Assembly: GCF_003614435.1 (NCBI RefSeq) | Contig: NZ_CP025546.1 | Span: 5,084,001-5,148,000 of the forward strand | Source of the DNA: Mycobacterium paragordonae | GTDB lineage: Bacteria > Actinomycetota > Actinomycetes > Mycobacteriales > Mycobacteriaceae | Direction of reading: 5' to 3' | Length of the DNA stretch: 64,000 nucleotides | In this document: piece by piece, positions 8,635 to 18,000 of the stretch | Position numbering within the stretch: the stretch's first letter is position 1 | How the letters are laid out: each line of letters begins with the position of its first letter | Position numbers and translations under genes: made by a program | Notes under the pieces: generated by a model | What the model saw: only the letters and a program-made list of their open reading frames with translations | What the model was told of the DNA's origin: nothing | The model's database searches: none

Positions 8635-10563
8635 ATGAGCGACACGCAGGGCTCGCGGGTGGGGACGATGTTCGGGCCCTACGAACTCAAGCGGTTGCTG
8701 GGCCGTGGCGGGATGGGCGAGGTCTACGAGGCCGAGCACACCGTCAAGGAGTGGACGGTCGCCATCAAGGTCATGACGGCGGAGTTCAGCAAGGATCCGG
8801 TGTTCCGGGAGCGCATGAAGCGCGAGGCCCGCATCGCCGGCCGGCTGCAGGAACCCCACGTGGTGCCGATCCATGACTACGGCGAGATCGACGGCCAGAT
8901 GTACCTCGAGATGCGCATGATCGAGGGCATCGACCTGGACGCGGTGCTGAAGCGTTTCGGGCCGCTGACCCCGCCGCGTGCGGTCGCGATCATCACCCAG
9001 ATCGCCTCGGCCCTGGACGCCGCGCACGCCGCCGGGGTCATGCACCGCGACGTCAAACCTCCCAACATCCTGGTCACCCGCGACGACTTCGCCTACCTGG
9101 TCGACTTCGGCATCGCCAGCGCCACCACCGACGAGAAACTCACCCAGCTGGGCACCGCCGTCGGCACCTGGAAATACATGGCCCCCGAACGGTTTTCCAA
9201 CGAGGAAGTCACCTACCGCGCCGACATCTACTCGCTGGCCTGCGTGCTCTACGAATGCCTCACCGGCGGTCCGCCCTACCGAGCCGACAGCGCCGGTTCC
9301 TTGGTCACGGCCCACTTGATGAACCCGGTGCCGCAGGTCAGCACCGCACGCGCCGGCATCCCCAAGAGCTTTGACGCGGTCATCGCCCGCGGCATGGCCA
9401 AGAAGCCCGAGGACCGCTACGCCAGTGCCGGCGACCTGGCCTTGGCCGCGCACGAAGCACTCAGCTCGCCGGACCAGGACCACGCCGAGAACATCCTGCG
9501 CCGCAGCCAGGAGGCGACCCTGCCCGGGCCGCCGACCGCGTCGTCGCCGCCCACCATGCCCGCGGTGACACCGCCACCGCGGCCCGGTCCGCCGAGCACG
9601 CCGCCGCCCGCGCCGCGGTCTTCGGGCCCGCAGTACGGCGGTGGCTCCGGACCGCAGGGACCGTCTGGTCCGGCGCCACAGCAACGTCCGCCCAATCAGC
9701 CCGGCCATCCCGCCTGGAACCCGGTCAGCGGCCCGATTCCGGCGTCCGGCCCGCAGAACAATCCGCAGTACCCCCAGAGCGGCGGGTGGGGCGGCGGACC
9801 ACCCAGCCCGCAGATGTCCTCCGGCCCGATGCCGTCGGCCTGGAACCAGGGACACCGGCCGCCGGCCCCGGCCAAACGCAATCCATGGCCGATCGTCGCC
9901 GCCGTCGTCATCGTGCTGGTTCTCGTCGTCGGCGGTGTGATCATCTGGCAGGCGACCCGGCCCGAGCCCGCGGCCAAGGTCAAACCCATCGCCGAGGACC
10001 GGCTGAGCTCGATGCTGCTGAGCTCCTCCGAGGTCAACGCGGTGATGGGCTCATCGACGATGCAGCCCGGCAAACCGATCACGACGGTGGACTCCTCACC
10101 GGTCACGCTCTCGATTCCGGACTGCCAGGGCGCGATGTACGGCAGTCAGGGTCCGGTGTACGCCGGTAGCGGCTATACCGGCATCAGTGGGCTGGTCTCG
10201 TCGGAGCCCGGCGACAACTACGACCACTGGCTCAACCAGGCGGCCATCGCCTTCCCGACCGCCGACAAGGCGAAGTCTTTCCTGCAGTCCTCACTCAGCA
10301 AGTGGAAGGGTTGCGCGGGCAAGACCGTCACCGTCACCAACAAAGGCAAGACCTACCGGTGGACGTTCTCCGAAGTCCAGGGCAGCTCACCGAGGATCAC
10401 GGTGGTGGACGCTCAGGAAGGCGCCAACGGCTGGGAATGCCAGCGGGCCATGGAGGCGGCCAACAACGTGATCGTCGACGTCAACGCCTGCGGCTACCAG
10501 ATCACCGACCAGGGTGGGCAGGCGGCCGACAAGATCGTCGCCAAGGTCAACAAGGAGAAGTAG
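8635..10563 (+). CDS. pknH: Transmembrane Ser/Thr protein kinase PknH
   Basis: A 642-residue receptor kinase. Catalytic residues match the family: glycine loop GRGGMGEVY at 23-31, Lys45, HRD 137-139, DFG 157-159 and an activation loop TTDEKLTQLGTAVGT. A long Pro/Gly/Gln-rich linker leads to one membrane helix at about 417-440, then an extracellular sensor domain with four Cys (PDCQG, GCAGK, WECQR, NACGY) as in the PknH_C domain, where they form two disulfides. Both halves agree closely with M. tuberculosis PknH as I remember it. PknH phosphorylates EmbR, DosR and others; embR is not next to it here, where a FHA-ABC transporter lies instead. ATG 8635 is chosen because GGGAGG lies 9 bases upstream; an in-frame ATG at 8620 has no such site. 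Confidence 0.95.
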   Translation: MSDTQGSRVGTMFGPYELKRLLGRGGMGEVYEAEHTVKEWTVAIKVMTAEFSKDPVFRERMKREARIAGRLQEPHVVPIHDYGEIDGQMYLEMRMIEGIDLDAVLKRFGPLTPPRAVAIITQIASALDAAHAAGVMHRDVKPPNILVTRDDFAYLVDFGIASATTDEKLTQLGTAVGTWKYMAPERFSNEEVTYRADIYSLACVLYECLTGGPPYRADSAGSLVTAHLMNPVPQVSTARAGIPKSFDAVIARGMAKKPEDRYASAGDLALAAHEALSSPDQDHAENILRRSQEATLPGPPTASSPPTMPAVTPPPRPGPPSTPPPAPRSSGPQYGGGSGPQGPSGPAPQQRPPNQPGHPAWNPVSGPIPASGPQNNPQYPQSGGWGGGPPSPQMSSGPMPSAWNQGHRPPAPAKRNPWPIVAAVVIVLVLVVGGVIIWQATRPEPAAKVKPIAEDRLSSMLLSSSEVNAVMGSSTMQPGKPITTVDSSPVTLSIPDCQGAMYGSQGPVYAGSGYTGISGLVSSEPGDNYDHWLNQAAIAFPTADKAKSFLQSSLSKWKGCAGKTVTVTNKGKTYRWTFSEVQGSSPRITVVDAQEGANGWECQRAMEAANNVIVDVNACGYQITDQGGQAADKIVAKVNKEK

Positions 10564-10571
10564 CTTTCGGG

Positions 10572-11135
10572 CTAGGCCTGGCCGGGCAGGTCTGGGCCCT
10601 GTGCGCGGAGGTCGTCGACCGCCGACATGGCTTCACGCAGCTTGGCCAACCACTCCTCGGTGTGCTCGCCGACCAGCTTGACCGACCAGGCCAGCGCGTC
10701 GGCGCGTGATCGCGCGACGCCCGCGTCCACCAGGGTGTCGAGCACCTGGCGTTCCGGTTGCTTGAGCCGCGTCATGACCGGTACGGCGATGTGGGTGAAC
10801 AGGATTCGGTTCCCGTTGACCTCGACGCCCCAGGAGACCTTGCGCCCGTAGCGTTCCTGCGCTTCGTCGGCGATGGCCATCCGTTCCGCCCGGGTGTCTT
10901 CGCGGAACCGCGAGACGCGTCCCTCGGCGCGGGCGGAGCTTTCGTCGGCGGCTTCCGGCAGCGCGCCGACGACGGTGATCTCTTCGCGGTCGACGATGAC
11001 CGTCGGGTCACCGTCGAACCATGCTTCGGGAAGGCGGCCGGCGAACCACTCAGGCGCGCCGCTGGCATCGGGTTGCTCGGCTTGCTGCCAGCCCCCGGGA
11101 CGCCCGTGTCGGCGCCCATGATGGTGAATGTTCAT
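10572..11135 (-). CDS. Conserved hypothetical protein, possible RHH-like regulator
   Basis: A 187-residue soluble protein whose family I do not recognise for certain. The N-terminus is His/Arg/Gly-rich (MNIHHHGRRHGRPGG), a middle part (about 50-130) is predicted mixed alpha/beta, and the last 55 residues look helical with ARSRADALAWSVKLV, which resembles a ribbon-helix-helix second helix. Its position between the adenylyl cyclase and pknH is that of Rv1265 in M. tuberculosis, but I cannot confirm homology. It converges on pknH with an 8-bp gap. The start codon sits right beside a repeat-rich palindrome (11136-11167), which suggests autoregulation. It could also be an antitoxin-like or nucleoid-binding protein. 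Confidence 0.7.
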   Translation of the reverse strand: MNIHHHGRRHGRPGGWQQAEQPDASGAPEWFAGRLPEAWFDGDPTVIVDREEITVVGALPEAADESSARAEGRVSRFREDTRAERMAIADEAQERYGRKVSWGVEVNGNRILFTHIAVPVMTRLKQPERQVLDTLVDAGVARSRADALAWSVKLVGEHTEEWLAKLREAMSAVDDLRAQGPDLPGQA

Positions 11136-11167
11136 GCTTACATGATTACACCGTTACACATGTAAGC
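11136..11167 (-). promoter_or_regulatory. Palindromic operator with three 8-bp repeats
   Basis: Perfect 9-bp inverted arms GCTTACATG (11136-11144) and CATGTAAGC (11159-11167) flank a 14-bp centre. Read on the minus strand the same stretch contains GTGTAACG, GTGTAATC and ATGTAAGC, that is TGTAA three times at an 8-bp period. It directly abuts the ATG at 11133-11135, so it must overlap the promoter or the leader of that gene. Binding by the encoded protein is an inference. Confidence 0.6.
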
Positions 11168-11415
11168 AAATAGCGTTTCACCCCAGGCGAACAGCGGTCC
11201 GGTGAGCACTTGCTCCGGGCCGCCGGAAACCGTTGCCATCGGCCATGCACAGTTGTATTTTTAGGAGCGAAGCAGGCCCGGAAGTGACCGAATCTCAAGC
11301 GCCGGAAGAAGGGTGAAAAACGGCCGCGTAAGACCCGCAGTAGTCGGTGTCAACAACGCCCCCGCGAGTCACGCCGGGCCTGCCCATGTGTCAGGAACCT
11401 GTAGCCAGGCGCGTT

Positions 11416-12540
11416 TCAGTCGCGGCGGACCCGGAATAGTTTCGCGTCACTCTTGATGCCTTTGAGCCGACGGGCGCCGGCGAATGAGAATTGAAACCCC
11501 GCGTCTTCGCCGACGGCGTCACTGACGGCGTCGGTCGCCAGCACGGTGCCCGGTCGCGCCACACCGGTGACCCGGCTTGCCGCATTGACCGGACTGCCGA
11601 ACCAGTCCCCCGCCCGGCTCACCGCCATGCCCGCAGCGACACCGGCCCGCAGCCGGGGGAAGTCATTGTCGTTGTCCACCATGTCGACCAGCTTGAGGAC
11701 GGTGTCCAGCAACGGCGCCGGCTCGGGGCAGACGAACATCACCGCGTCGCCGATCGTCTTGATGAACCGTACCGGCGGCGCGGTCAGGTCCCGGGCCAGA
11801 TCCGCCAGCCGCCCGGCCAGCTGGCTCAGCTCCTCGGCCGAAACCACTTCACCGAGCTTGGTGAACCCGACCAGATCGGCGAAGGCAACCGCGACCGGGC
11901 GGGCTCCCGGCAGCGGCTTGCCCGCGGCCCGCTCCCCGGCGTTGACAGCTTCGGACTCCATCATGTGCCGCAGATGCAGGAACAGCATCTGGTGAATCAT
12001 CGGGCCGAGCAATGGCGCGATCTGGTTGATCAGTGCCTTGGATCCCTGCGCGATCTGCACTTCGGTGGCACCCGGCTTGATGATCGCTGCCAGGGCGGTA
12101 TACCGCATGACCTCGGCCGCGTGGGAAAGGCCGTCGGCGAGCACGCGCACCACGGACACCACCTGATCGGGATTGAGCCCCAGGTCGACGAAACGCTGCG
12201 CGAACGCGGCGGCCTCGCCGTCGGCGCGCATGTGGACGACCGCGTCCGGGTCGTCCACCCGGGCCAGGCCGATGGCCCGTTGCACCCGTTGCAGCAGCTC
12301 CAGGTCGATGCCGTAGGTTTCGCTGATCTCCCGCGCGGACACATAGGTGCCGTCGTCGCCGATGACGTGCCGGGAGGCCAGCAACAGGGGCGGGTTGGTC
12401 GTTCGGATCTCCTCGGCCGTGACGCCCTGTTCGAGCAGCCAGCGCACCAGGTCGGCGCGCTCGGCGCGCGCCTGGCCCTCGAGTCCGTTGAGCAGGTCGT
12501 CGATGTCGCGGTCGTCCGCTGGTTCGGCCACGTCATCCAC
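11416..12540 (-). CDS. pH-sensing class III adenylyl cyclase, Rv1264-like
   Basis: A 374-residue soluble cyclase making cAMP from ATP. The N-terminal 200 or so residues form the helical autoinhibitory domain known from Rv1264, which switches activity with pH. The C-terminal catalytic domain shows the metal-binding Asp in [14 protein letters not shown], the Lys and second Asp in [11 protein letters not shown], and the Asn/Arg pair in [13 protein letters not shown]. All key residues of a homodimeric class III enzyme are present, so activity is expected. The start is the GTG at 12540. It is divergent from the glycosylase gene with only 33 bp between starts, and upstream of the hypothetical gene at 10572 on the same strand. 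Confidence 0.92.
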   Translation of the reverse strand: MDDVAEPADDRDIDDLLNGLEGQARAERADLVRWLLEQGVTAEEIRTTNPPLLLASRHVIGDDGTYVSAREISETYGIDLELLQRVQRAIGLARVDDPDAVVHMRADGEAAAFAQRFVDLGLNPDQVVSVVRVLADGLSHAAEVMRYTALAAIIKPGATEVQIAQGSKALINQIAPLLGPMIHQMLFLHLRHMMESEAVNAGERAAGKPLPGARPVAVAFADLVGFTKLGEVVSAEELSQLAGRLADLARDLTAPPVRFIKTIGDAVMFVCPEPAPLLDTVLKLVDMVDNDNDFPRLRAGVAAGMAVSRAGDWFGSPVNAASRVTGVARPGTVLATDAVSDAVGEDAGFQFSFAGARRLKGIKSDAKLFRVRRD

Positions 12541-12573
12541 GTTAGAGCCCGGGCCGCGCCATCATGTGACGTG

Positions 12574-13074
12574 ATGACCGAACCGCTGCTCGACGGGCTC
12601 CCACCGGTGATCGACGACCGCGCCCGGGTGTTGATCCTGGGCTCGTTTCCCAGCGTCCGCTCGCTTGCCGAAGGTCGGTACTACGCGAACCCGCGCAACG
12701 CATTCTGGCCGATTGTCGCTGAACTGTTCGAATTCGATTGCACCGCAACATATTCCGAAAGAATAGCGGCGCTGCAGTCGCATAACGTGGCCCTGTGGGA
12801 CGTGGTGCGCAGCTGCCGCCGGGCCGGGAGCGCGGACGCCGCGATCGACCCGAAAACCCTGGTGATCAACGACTTTGACTGGTTGTTCGGTAGCTATCCG
12901 AGGGTCACCCGGGTGTACTTCAACGGGGCGGCGGCGGCCAGGCTGTTCGAGCGGATGGTGCGCCGCCCGGCGACCGTGACGTGCCAACGGCTGCCCTCGA
13001 CGAGCCCGGCTCACGCCATTGCGCCGGCGGTGAAACTCGCCGCGTGGGCCCGGCTTACCGATGCCGGTTCATGA
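12574..13074 (+). CDS. DNA-deoxyinosine (hypoxanthine) glycosylase, UDG family 6
   Basis: A 166-residue member of the uracil-DNA glycosylase superfamily. The motif LGSFPSVRSLAEGRYYANP followed by RNAFWPI, and a C-terminal LPSTSPAHA, are those of the hypoxanthine-DNA glycosylase (HDG, family 6) group, which removes deaminated adenine from DNA; family 6 uses the Asn of the NPxNxFW motif, present here. The ATG at 12574 follows the divergent cyclase start. The 3' end overlaps the convergent amidase by 6 bp. I do not recall this gene at this locus in M. tuberculosis, so it may be lost there. Activity on uracil cannot be excluded. Confidence 0.82.
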   Translation: MTEPLLDGLPPVIDDRARVLILGSFPSVRSLAEGRYYANPRNAFWPIVAELFEFDCTATYSERIAALQSHNVALWDVVRSCRRAGSADAAIDPKTLVINDFDWLFGSYPRVTRVYFNGAAAARLFERMVRRPATVTCQRLPSTSPAHAIAPAVKLAAWARLTDAGS

Positions 13075-14457
13075 CACCGGCGGCCGCCGCTGTGCCCACG
13101 GCCGGGCGGCTTCGATCTGCGCGGACAACGACAGCAGCGTCGCCTCGTCGTAGGGCCGGCCGACCAGTTGCACCGACATCGGCAACCCGTCATCGTCGAA
13201 GTCCCACGGCACCACCGCCGCGGGCTGCCCGGTGAGATTCCAGATCTGCTGATACGGAACCCGTTGCGCCACCAGCAACAGCGTGGACACACCGCCGCGC
13301 CGCTGGTAGGCCCCGACGCGGGACGGACCGGCCGAGGTGCCCGGGGTGATGACGACATCGACGTCGTCGAAGATCGCCTGAATGCGGGCGTCCAAACCGG
13401 TCTCGGCCGCGCGCAACCTGGCCATCGTCCGATCGGAGAAGAAGGAACCGAGGCGGGCGATGGCGCGGGTGCGCGGTTCCAACCGTTCGGGGTGGGCCTG
13501 CGCGTCGGCGTCGTCGCTGATGCCCCGGAGAAACCGGGGCAGGTAGTTCGCATACAGCGAGGCCGGATATGCGGGGTCCCGCTCGATCACCTCGTGGCCG
13601 AGGTCGCGCAGCAACGCACCCGCCTGCTCCACGGCCGTCAGCTGCGCCTTGCCGACCCGCACGGGCATCGGCGTCGGCACCTTGGTACTCAATGCGATTC
13701 GCAACGGACCTGGCTCGCGGGCGGCGGCGGCGGCGAACTCCCCTTCGGGGCCGGGCACCGTGTTCGTCGCGTCGAGCAGCAACGCGGCATCGAGTACCGA
13801 CCGCGCGATCGGTCCATTGACGCTCAGCCCCTGCCAGGCGTCGTCGTGCGGTTCCAGCGAGACCCGGTCGCGCTGTGGTTTCAGCCCGAACAGACCGCAC
13901 CAGGTCGCCGGGATCCGGATCGAGCCGCCGCCGTCGGATCCCAGGGCCAACGGCGCCAGACCCGCGGCGACCGCGGCGGCGCTGCCGCCGCTGCTGCCCC
14001 CCGGTGTGCGACGCGGATTCCACGGGTTGCGGGTGGCGCCGAAGGTCAGCGACTCGGTGAAGGGCATGATCATCAGCTCCGGCACCGAGGTCTTGCCGAT
14101 GATCACCGCGCCTGCCGCGCGCAGCCGGCGCACGACTTCGGCGTCGTCGGTGACGGCCGGCCCGTGCGCGCCACTGCCGTACGTCGTCACCTCGCCGGCG
14201 ACGTCGACGTCGTCCTTGATCGCGATCGGCACACCCAGCAGCGGTCGCCGCTCCCCGGCATCCAGGCGTCGCTGGGCGATCTCGGCCTCCTCGCGCGCGG
14301 CGTCGTAGCGCACCACGCGATAGGCGCGCAGCTCGCTGTCCAGCCGCTCGATGCGTTCCAGATAGAGCTCGAGGAGTAGCGGGGCGTCGATGTCACCGTC
14401 GGCCAGCATGCGCGCCTGTTCAGCCGCGCCGGCGAACGCGAGATCGCGGGGGTCCAC
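13069..14457 (-). CDS. amiB2: Amidase AmiB2
   Basis: A 462-residue amidase-signature enzyme, the same length as Rv1263. The Ser-cisSer-Lys triad is visible: Lys in GVPIAIKDDVDV, the Gly/Ser-rich TPGGSSGGSAAAVAAG, and the Ser in GSDGGGSIRIPA. These enzymes hydrolyse carboxylic amides to acid and ammonia; the physiological substrate is unknown. I chose the GTG at 14457 (VDPRDLAFAGAAEQ), which aligns with the annotated M. tuberculosis start, over an upstream ATG that would overlap the divergent HIT gene. It is convergent with the glycosylase gene, overlapping by 6 bp. Confidence 0.92.
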   Translation of the reverse strand: MDPRDLAFAGAAEQARMLADGDIDAPLLLELYLERIERLDSELRAYRVVRYDAAREEAEIAQRRLDAGERRPLLGVPIAIKDDVDVAGEVTTYGSGAHGPAVTDDAEVVRRLRAAGAVIIGKTSVPELMIMPFTESLTFGATRNPWNPRRTPGGSSGGSAAAVAAGLAPLALGSDGGGSIRIPATWCGLFGLKPQRDRVSLEPHDDAWQGLSVNGPIARSVLDAALLLDATNTVPGPEGEFAAAAAREPGPLRIALSTKVPTPMPVRVGKAQLTAVEQAGALLRDLGHEVIERDPAYPASLYANYLPRFLRGISDDADAQAHPERLEPRTRAIARLGSFFSDRTMARLRAAETGLDARIQAIFDDVDVVITPGTSAGPSRVGAYQRRGGVSTLLLVAQRVPYQQIWNLTGQPAAVVPWDFDDDGLPMSVQLVGRPYDEATLLSLSAQIEAARPWAQRRPPVS

Positions 14458-14515
14458 TGCCGCAGCGTATCTCGCGGGCCGGGCGGTGCCGGTTGGCGCC
14501 CAGTACCGTGGCGAC

Positions 14516-14944
14516 ATGTCCTGCGTATTCTGTGCGATCGTCGCCGGAGAAGCCCCGGCCATCCGGATCTACGAAGACGACAGCTATCTGGCGATCCTCG
14601 ACATCCGCCCCTTCACCCGCGGCCACACCCTGGTGATCCCCAAGAAGCACAGTGTCGACCTCGACGACACCCCGCCGGAGACCCTGGCCGGAATGATCAC
14701 GATCGGCCAGCGCATCGCCCGGGCAGCCAAGGCCACCGAACTCGCCGATGCGACCAACATCGGCATCAACGACGGCCGCGCCGCTTTTCAGACCGTTTTC
14801 CACGTTCACCTGCACGTACTGCCGCGGCGCAACGGCGACAAGCTCTCGGTCGCCAAGGGCATGCTGGTGCGCCGGGATTCCGACCGGGAGGGCACCGCGC
14901 GCCTGCTACGCGAGGCCCTGGCCCGCATCGAGGCGAGCAACTAG
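14516..14944 (+). CDS. HIT-family nucleotide hydrolase, Rv1262c-like
   Basis: A 142-residue histidine-triad protein. The catalytic triad HVHLHVLPR lies at about residues 98-106, and the N-terminus CVFCAIVAGEAPA and RPFTRGHTLVIPKKH are typical for the Hint branch, which hydrolyses adenosine 5'-phosphoramidates and related nucleotide conjugates. The two Cys of CVFC may bind zinc, as in some bacterial Hint proteins. It is divergent from amiB2 with 58 bp between starts. The length agrees with Rv1262c as I recall it. Confidence 0.92.
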   Translation: MSCVFCAIVAGEAPAIRIYEDDSYLAILDIRPFTRGHTLVIPKKHSVDLDDTPPETLAGMITIGQRIARAAKATELADATNIGINDGRAAFQTVFHVHLHVLPRRNGDKLSVAKGMLVRRDSDREGTARLLREALARIEASN

Positions 14945-15073
14945 CAGCGACCCCGGCGTTGGACCCGCCCTCAGTAGTGCCGCCGCGACCATGCGCCGCG
15001 GTTTATTCTGAGAGAACGGTGAAGCTCCTAGGTCCTTCGCCTGCCTGATTGCATGTGCGAGCTGGAGCGACCA

Positions 15074-18000
15074 ATGATGCGCTGGACGGGGATGCGATGC
15101 CCGTTCACCGGGCTGACCCTGGGGGTGACCTCTTCCGTCGTCGGCGGCTATTGCCTGGCCGCTGCCCTGGTCACCGCGTCATCGGTGTGGGGCTGGCAAG
15201 GCCCCTATGCCACCCGTCCGGCGGTACAGGCCGTGACCGTGCTCTGCCTGGCCTTCGCCGCCGCCTGCGCCGGCCGGGCGGCTCGGCACTCGGTCGGACG
15301 CCGCCGCTGCGGCTGGGCGGCAATGGTTGTGGCGCTGGCCGGCTGGGCTGCCGGGGAGATCATCTGGTCCGTCTACGACGTGCGGCCCGACATCGAACAC
15401 GCCAGCCATCCGGCCGCCGCGGAGATCGTGCTGCTGCTCTACCCACTCGGGGCGTTCACGGCAATGGTGCTGCTCTCGCAAACTCCTAGTGGTCATAGTC
15501 TCTGGCGGCTAGTGCTGGACGGCGTCATCGTGTCAATGTCGCTGTGGGTGGCCTCCTGGGTCTTCGTTCTCGACAAGGTTCTGAGGACCGACAGCAGCTC
15601 TCGGCTCGTCACGTTGATACACGTCGGCTCCGACGTCGTGCTGATGACGACCGCGATTCTGCTGTTGTCGAGAAATCGTCCCGGCAGGCGGCGCAGCGTC
15701 AACCTGTTCGCCAGTGGTGTCGCAACGATCATGCTCGCCGACATGCTGGTCCTGTTCCAGACCGGGATCGGCAGCTACCACACCGGTGACCTGGTCGACG
15801 TGAGCCGGGTGGCCGGGTTGGGCCTGATGGCGCTGGCGGGTCTGGTCAGCGTCCAAGAGCCCGCCGTGGTGAACACGAGTCCGGAAATCACTTCCCACAC
15901 CCGGCTGTGGCTGCCGTACCTGCCGTTGTTGTTGGCCGCCGCCCTCGGGTTGGGGCACGCGGTGCGCTTGATGCGGCACGGGCCGCTGGTGGTGGGGCTG
16001 GGAATCCTGGTCGCGGCGGTGCTTGCCCGGCAGTTCGTGGTGCTGGTCGAAAACCAGGGCTTGTTGACGGAGGTGGCCGAGGAAGCCTTCCGGGACAGCC
16101 TGACCGGCCTGGCCAATCGTGCCAATTTCCTGCACAAGCTGGAGCAGGCCGTCGCGCGGCGCGGCGAGAACTCCGCACCGATTGCCGTCATGTGCCTGGA
16201 CCTCGACAACTTCAAGTCGGTCAACGACGCACTCGGCCATCCGGCCGGCGACGAACTTCTGGTTCGGGTCGCCGGTCGGCTCACCACCACTCTGGGCGAA
16301 CAGGGCACCGTAGCGCGGCTCGGTGGTGACGAATTCGCGGTACTGATCGAGGGCCCGGTGGAGGAGTCGCACGCGGCAGCCGAGCGCGTACTCGAATCGT
16401 TCAATGCCGCAATCGTTGTCGACGGCGTTCCGTTGGCGGTCCGGCCCAGCATCGGTTTCACGGTGGCCGCGGCGGAATCCACGCACACAGTCGACGAACT
16501 GCTGCGCCACTCGGATCTGGCTATGTATGCCGCCAAACGCGAAGGCGGACACTGTATTCGCAGTTTCGTGCCGGATCTGCCGCTGCCCTACGCGCTGCGT
16601 GAGCTCAACGACGAGTCGATGCTGGCGCTGAAAAACAGCCTGGAGAACGGATTCGACGGCGCGCGTCTCTATCGAAACGCCACCAACGCCAGCCCTTCTT
16701 TGATGGCGCGGGCGATCAAACCACTTGCTGCCACCCCGAAGTCGACGTCAGACGAGCTTCACGACCCACCGCACAGTGTCCGATGGCCCCCGACGGCCGT
16801 TCGAATCTGTCTGGGGGCGTTGGCAATCGGCGTCCTTATCTTCGCGTCGACGTGCCTGCCCGACCCGCACGCCGACCACTCCCCGTTCTTCGCCAACGTC
16901 TTCTACCCGTTCTTGAACTTCTGTGCGGCGGCGCTGATCGCTTATCGCGCCTACCGGGTCCAGGCGGACCGGAGGGCATGGCTACTGATCGCAGTGGGCA
17001 CGGCAGTGTCGGCGCTGGGTGACGTCATCTACGCCAAGTGGGTTCCCGACGGCCAGTCGCCGTCGATCGCCGACCCCGCATATCTCGCCTATTACCCGTT
17101 CATCTATGCCGGCTTGGTGCTGCTGATGCGGTCGCGCCTGAAGCGGGTGCCGCTGCCGGTACGGCTGGACTGTGTGGTGTGCGGGTTGGTGATGGCTTCG
17201 GTGGCCGCCGCCCTGGCCGCAGGACCCATCCACGCGGCCGCCATGAAAGCACCGGCGACCGTGCTGGTGGGACTGATCTATCCGTGGCTCGACCTGTTGT
17301 TGGTGGCGCTGGCCGCCGGGATGCTGCCGATTCTCGGCTGGCGCCACGAGTTCCGCTGGGGCCTGCTGGTCATCGGGTTCGTCCTGTTCGCGGCCGCCGA
17401 CACCGCGTACCTGTTCGAGACTTCGGCTGGGTCCTACCGGGTCGGCACCATGCTCGACGCGTTCTGGCCCGCGTCGTTTCTGCTGATCGCCGTTGCCAGT
17501 TGGACGGCGTGGTCGTCGACGCCCCCGATGCCCAAACGCTCGCTGGGGTCCTACGCGGCGCCGGTGGCATGCACCATCGTCGCGCTCGCGGTCACCGCCA
17601 TGAGCAACGAGTCACGGGTCGCGTCGATACTTGCTGCGCTCAGCCTGATCGCGGTGGCGGCGCGGTTCTCGGTGACCTTCCGCGAAGTGAGCATCATGGC
17701 CGAGAGTCACAAGCAGGCCATGACCGATCAACTGACCACGCTGCCCAATCGGCGCTCGCTGGCGACGACGCTGACGGCCGCACCGCTCACCCTCCCGCCG
17801 GCGATCGGTCCCGCGCTGAACACTCGCGGGCCGGCCCGTCGGGCACTGCTGCTGTTGCAGCTCTACGAGTTCGACGAAATCACCGACACGGTCGGCCACC
17901 GCTTCAGCGACGATTTGCTGTGTCAGATCGCCGGTCGCCTGAACCAGAATGTGCGTCGCGAGGACATGCTGTCCCGTGCGGGCGACGACGAGTTCGCGAT

